Shown: positions 15,059 through 16,916 of the stretch, piece by piece
Layout of the letters: each line of letters starts with the position of its first letter
Position numbering within the stretch: the stretch's first letter is position 1
Assembly: GCA_038327915.1 (NCBI GenBank)
Contig: JBBQLO010000017.1
Location: forward strand, 1-16,916
Reading direction: 5' to 3'
Length of the DNA stretch: 16,916 bases
Source: CAIXDB01 sp038327915
Lineage (GTDB): Bacteria; Patescibacteriota; Minisyncoccia; Phycocordibacterales; DATDWN01
Translations under genes and position numbers: made by a program
The notes under the pieces: model-generated
Seen by the model: only the letters and a program-made list of their open reading frames with translations
Told to the model about the DNA's origin: nothing
The model's database searches: none

Positions 15059-15388
15059 TTATGTTTTTTTATTCCAAATAAAATAAATACTACAAGAAAC
15101 TATATACAACATAATCAAGTCAAAAACTCCAGTAAACACCATTTCTGGAACACTAAGTAAACAAAAAATTGATGTACAAGATTCTGACTTAAGCATGCTG
15201 CCTGTGAACGTATCTAAAGTACTCATAGCTGGTCTAGTAAAAATATAAGACACGATCATTAAAAATGATTTATCTTGACTACTATTACCACTATTATTTA
15301 GAGACCAGCCAACAAAACTGACACTTAAAAGAATAAAGATAACCAAAATAATTATCTTCTTTAAAGTTGGTTTTAAAAAGTTTTTCAT
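15059..15388 (-). CDS. Small membrane protein of unknown function
   Basis: 109 residues. Basic N-terminus (MKNFLKPTLKK) followed by a membrane segment at about 11-30, a polar Asn/Ser stretch, and one or two further hydrophobic segments (about 80-105, VFDLIMLYIVSCSIYFIW). Two cysteines, Cys71 and Cys76, lie in the middle part (ESCTSIFC). No family recognised. Promoter and ribosome binding site are not clear. It is followed downstream by copy B of the 42-bp repeat. The regular topology makes it a likely gene. Confidence 0.6.
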   Translation of the reverse strand: MKNFLKPTLKKIIILVIFILLSVSFVGWSLNNSGNSSQDKSFLMIVSYIFTRPAMSTLDTFTGSMLKSESCTSIFCLLSVPEMVFTGVFDLIMLYIVSCSIYFIWNKKT

Positions 15389-15429
15389 GACTGTACAATC
15401 TCACACACAAAAAATTATTCAATACCATA

Positions 15430-15525
15430 TTCTGACGCTTAACTACTCCTTCCTTACAGGTGCGGTACACCTTTCGCATTTTGGGTGCAGAGTCTGTAAG
15501 ACTTAACTTCTGTATTCGGAATACT
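15430..15525 (-). pseudogene. 5S rRNA-like remnant
   Basis: Minus strand: TATTCCGAATACAGAAGTTAAG matches the loop C region of the intact 5S nearby (CATTCCGAACACAGAAGTTAAG), and GGAGTAGTTAAGCGTCAGAA matches its 3' end (GAGAGTAGCTAGGCGCCAGAA). The middle is different: CUUACAG and CUGUAAG pair to give a new stem. The 5' strands of helices I and II are missing, so it cannot fold as a normal 5S. It is best read as a duplicated and decayed 5S. Confidence 0.65.
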
Positions 15526-15718
15526 CCCGATTTGCTCAAGAGCGAAGCGATTGATTTGCAAATCGCAGTCCCGCTAGTTAGCAAACTTGCGGGGAGAAGA
15601 GGTGAAGTTGGGTTGGGACCCACGCGCAATACCTGTTCTATTTTTGATTACAAAAATAGAACAGGTATACAGCGACTGTAAGTCGGGACCGTCCAAGATT
15701 TTTAAATTAAATTTTCTG
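15526..15718. other. Structured spacer between the 5S remnant and 5S rRNA
   Basis: No credible gene. It holds GATTTGCAAATC (a 12-bp palindrome, near 15551-15562), arms CCCGC and GCGGG near 15570-15593, and the 40-bp perfect palindrome at 15629-15668. GC content is higher than in nearby intergenic DNA. No tRNA could be folded. Confidence 0.5.
15629..15668. repeat. 40-bp perfect palindrome downstream of 5S
   Basis: Eighteen-base arms beginning ATACCTGTTCTATTTTTG with loop ATTA and no mismatch. It lies about 50 bp past the 5S 3' end on the rRNA transcript. A/T-rich inner arms resemble a bidirectional terminator, but no U-tract follows the stem on either strand. Confidence 0.8.
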
Positions 15719-15825
15719 TTCTGGCGCCTAGCTACTCTCCCCTTGCGAGTACCATCGCCACTACGAGGCTTAACTTCTGTGTTCGGAATGAGAACAGGTG
15801 TGACCCTCGCGTTAAAGCACCAAAA
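15719..15825 (-). rRNA. rrf: 5S ribosomal RNA
   Basis: About 107 nt on the minus strand. CATTCCGAACACAGAAGTTAAG (loop B/C region), CGATGGTACT and GGGGAGAGTAG are standard 5S blocks. Helix I pairs UUUUGGUGCU with AGGCGCCAGAA. The pairing continues beyond the mature ends: AATTTTCTG at the 5' side and its complement at the 3' side extend the stem to 18-19 pairs (15710-15728 with 15817-15834), a likely processing stem. It follows 23S by about 140 nt, the usual order. Ends are estimated from the stem. Confidence 0.93.
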
Positions 15826-15965
15826 CAGAAAATTCAATTCTGTATTTTTCAAAATAAAAAGTAAAAACAAAATGGAATTTATATTCATTCCATGTAACAG
15901 GACAAAGTTTCCCTTTCGGGTGTGCACAGTTCTTTTTAAGGAACATGTGTGTGGTTGTCAAATTT
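15826..15965 (-). other. 23S-5S internal spacer
   Basis: About 140 nt. No tRNA. It contains an ATGGAAT/ATTCCAT hairpin near 15872-15893 and AT-rich stretches next to 5S. Open frames crossing it are rRNA shadows. Confidence 0.6.

Positions 15966-16916
<951 letters not shown>

Noticed and set aside
15541..15718. A tRNA gene in the GC-richer spacer near 5S
   Set aside because: No cloverleaf with acceptor, anticodon and T arms could be drawn; only simple palindromes are present.

Overview
The window looks like a piece of a Candidate Phyla Radiation genome (Candidatus Patescibacteria, most likely a Parcubacteria-type lineage). This rests on the 16S sequence (GATAAGGCATGCAAGTC near the 5' end and a variant 530-loop stretch), insertions inside both large rRNA genes, AT-rich compact genes, few Shine-Dalgarno sites, and gene types common in that group: a LVIVD propeller surface protein, prepilin-like N-termini and a small RAYT-type transposase. 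The lineage call is inference; no database search was possible. The standard code fits all recognised genes.

Layout, left to right. 1-842: 5' part of a 16S rRNA gene on the minus strand; at about E. coli position 789/790 it is broken by an insertion that runs off the window edge. 843-1257: the 16S leader, with a good promoter and several hairpins. 1258-4125: a secreted seven-bladed propeller/Ig-like surface protein and a single-pass membrane protein, co-oriented and 9 nt apart. 4249-6571: secF and secD. 6572-7806: a RAYT-type Y1 transposase with three identical 19-bp palindromes, one before, one after and one inside the gene. 7807-10600: a small Cys-rich protein, a polyprenyl-phosphate sugar-1-phosphate transferase and, divergently from an 18-bp gap, a family 4 glycosyltransferase; together these suggest surface glycan synthesis. 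10649-10963: an isolated unknown small gene with its own signals. 11171-13684: rodA preceded by a membrane-anchored von Willebrand factor A protein, 3 nt apart. 13762-14857: a decayed prepilin-like gene with an amber codon and a frameshift. 14858-15388: a repeated promoter/start segment, a GC-rich hairpin and a small membrane protein. 15389-15718: a 5S-like remnant and a 40-bp perfect palindrome. 15719-16916: 5S and the 3' part of 23S rRNA, both minus strand.

The most striking element is a 472-nt insertion in the 23S gene with the core pairings of a group I intron (P3 to P9). It sits exactly after the base equivalent to U2593 in the peptidyl-transferase centre and has no homing-endonuclease gene. 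rRNA order is also unusual: on the minus strand 23S-5S lies about 15 kb upstream of 16S, so within this window 16S is not upstream of this 23S. The proposed intron would have to be removed to restore helix 93; the 16S insertion lies where common amplicon primers bind.

Almost everything is on the minus strand; the family 4 glycosyltransferase is the only confident plus-strand gene. Several promoters put the -10 box only 6-9 nt before the ATG, suggesting leaderless or nearly leaderless mRNAs, whereas two small genes have clear Shine-Dalgarno sites.
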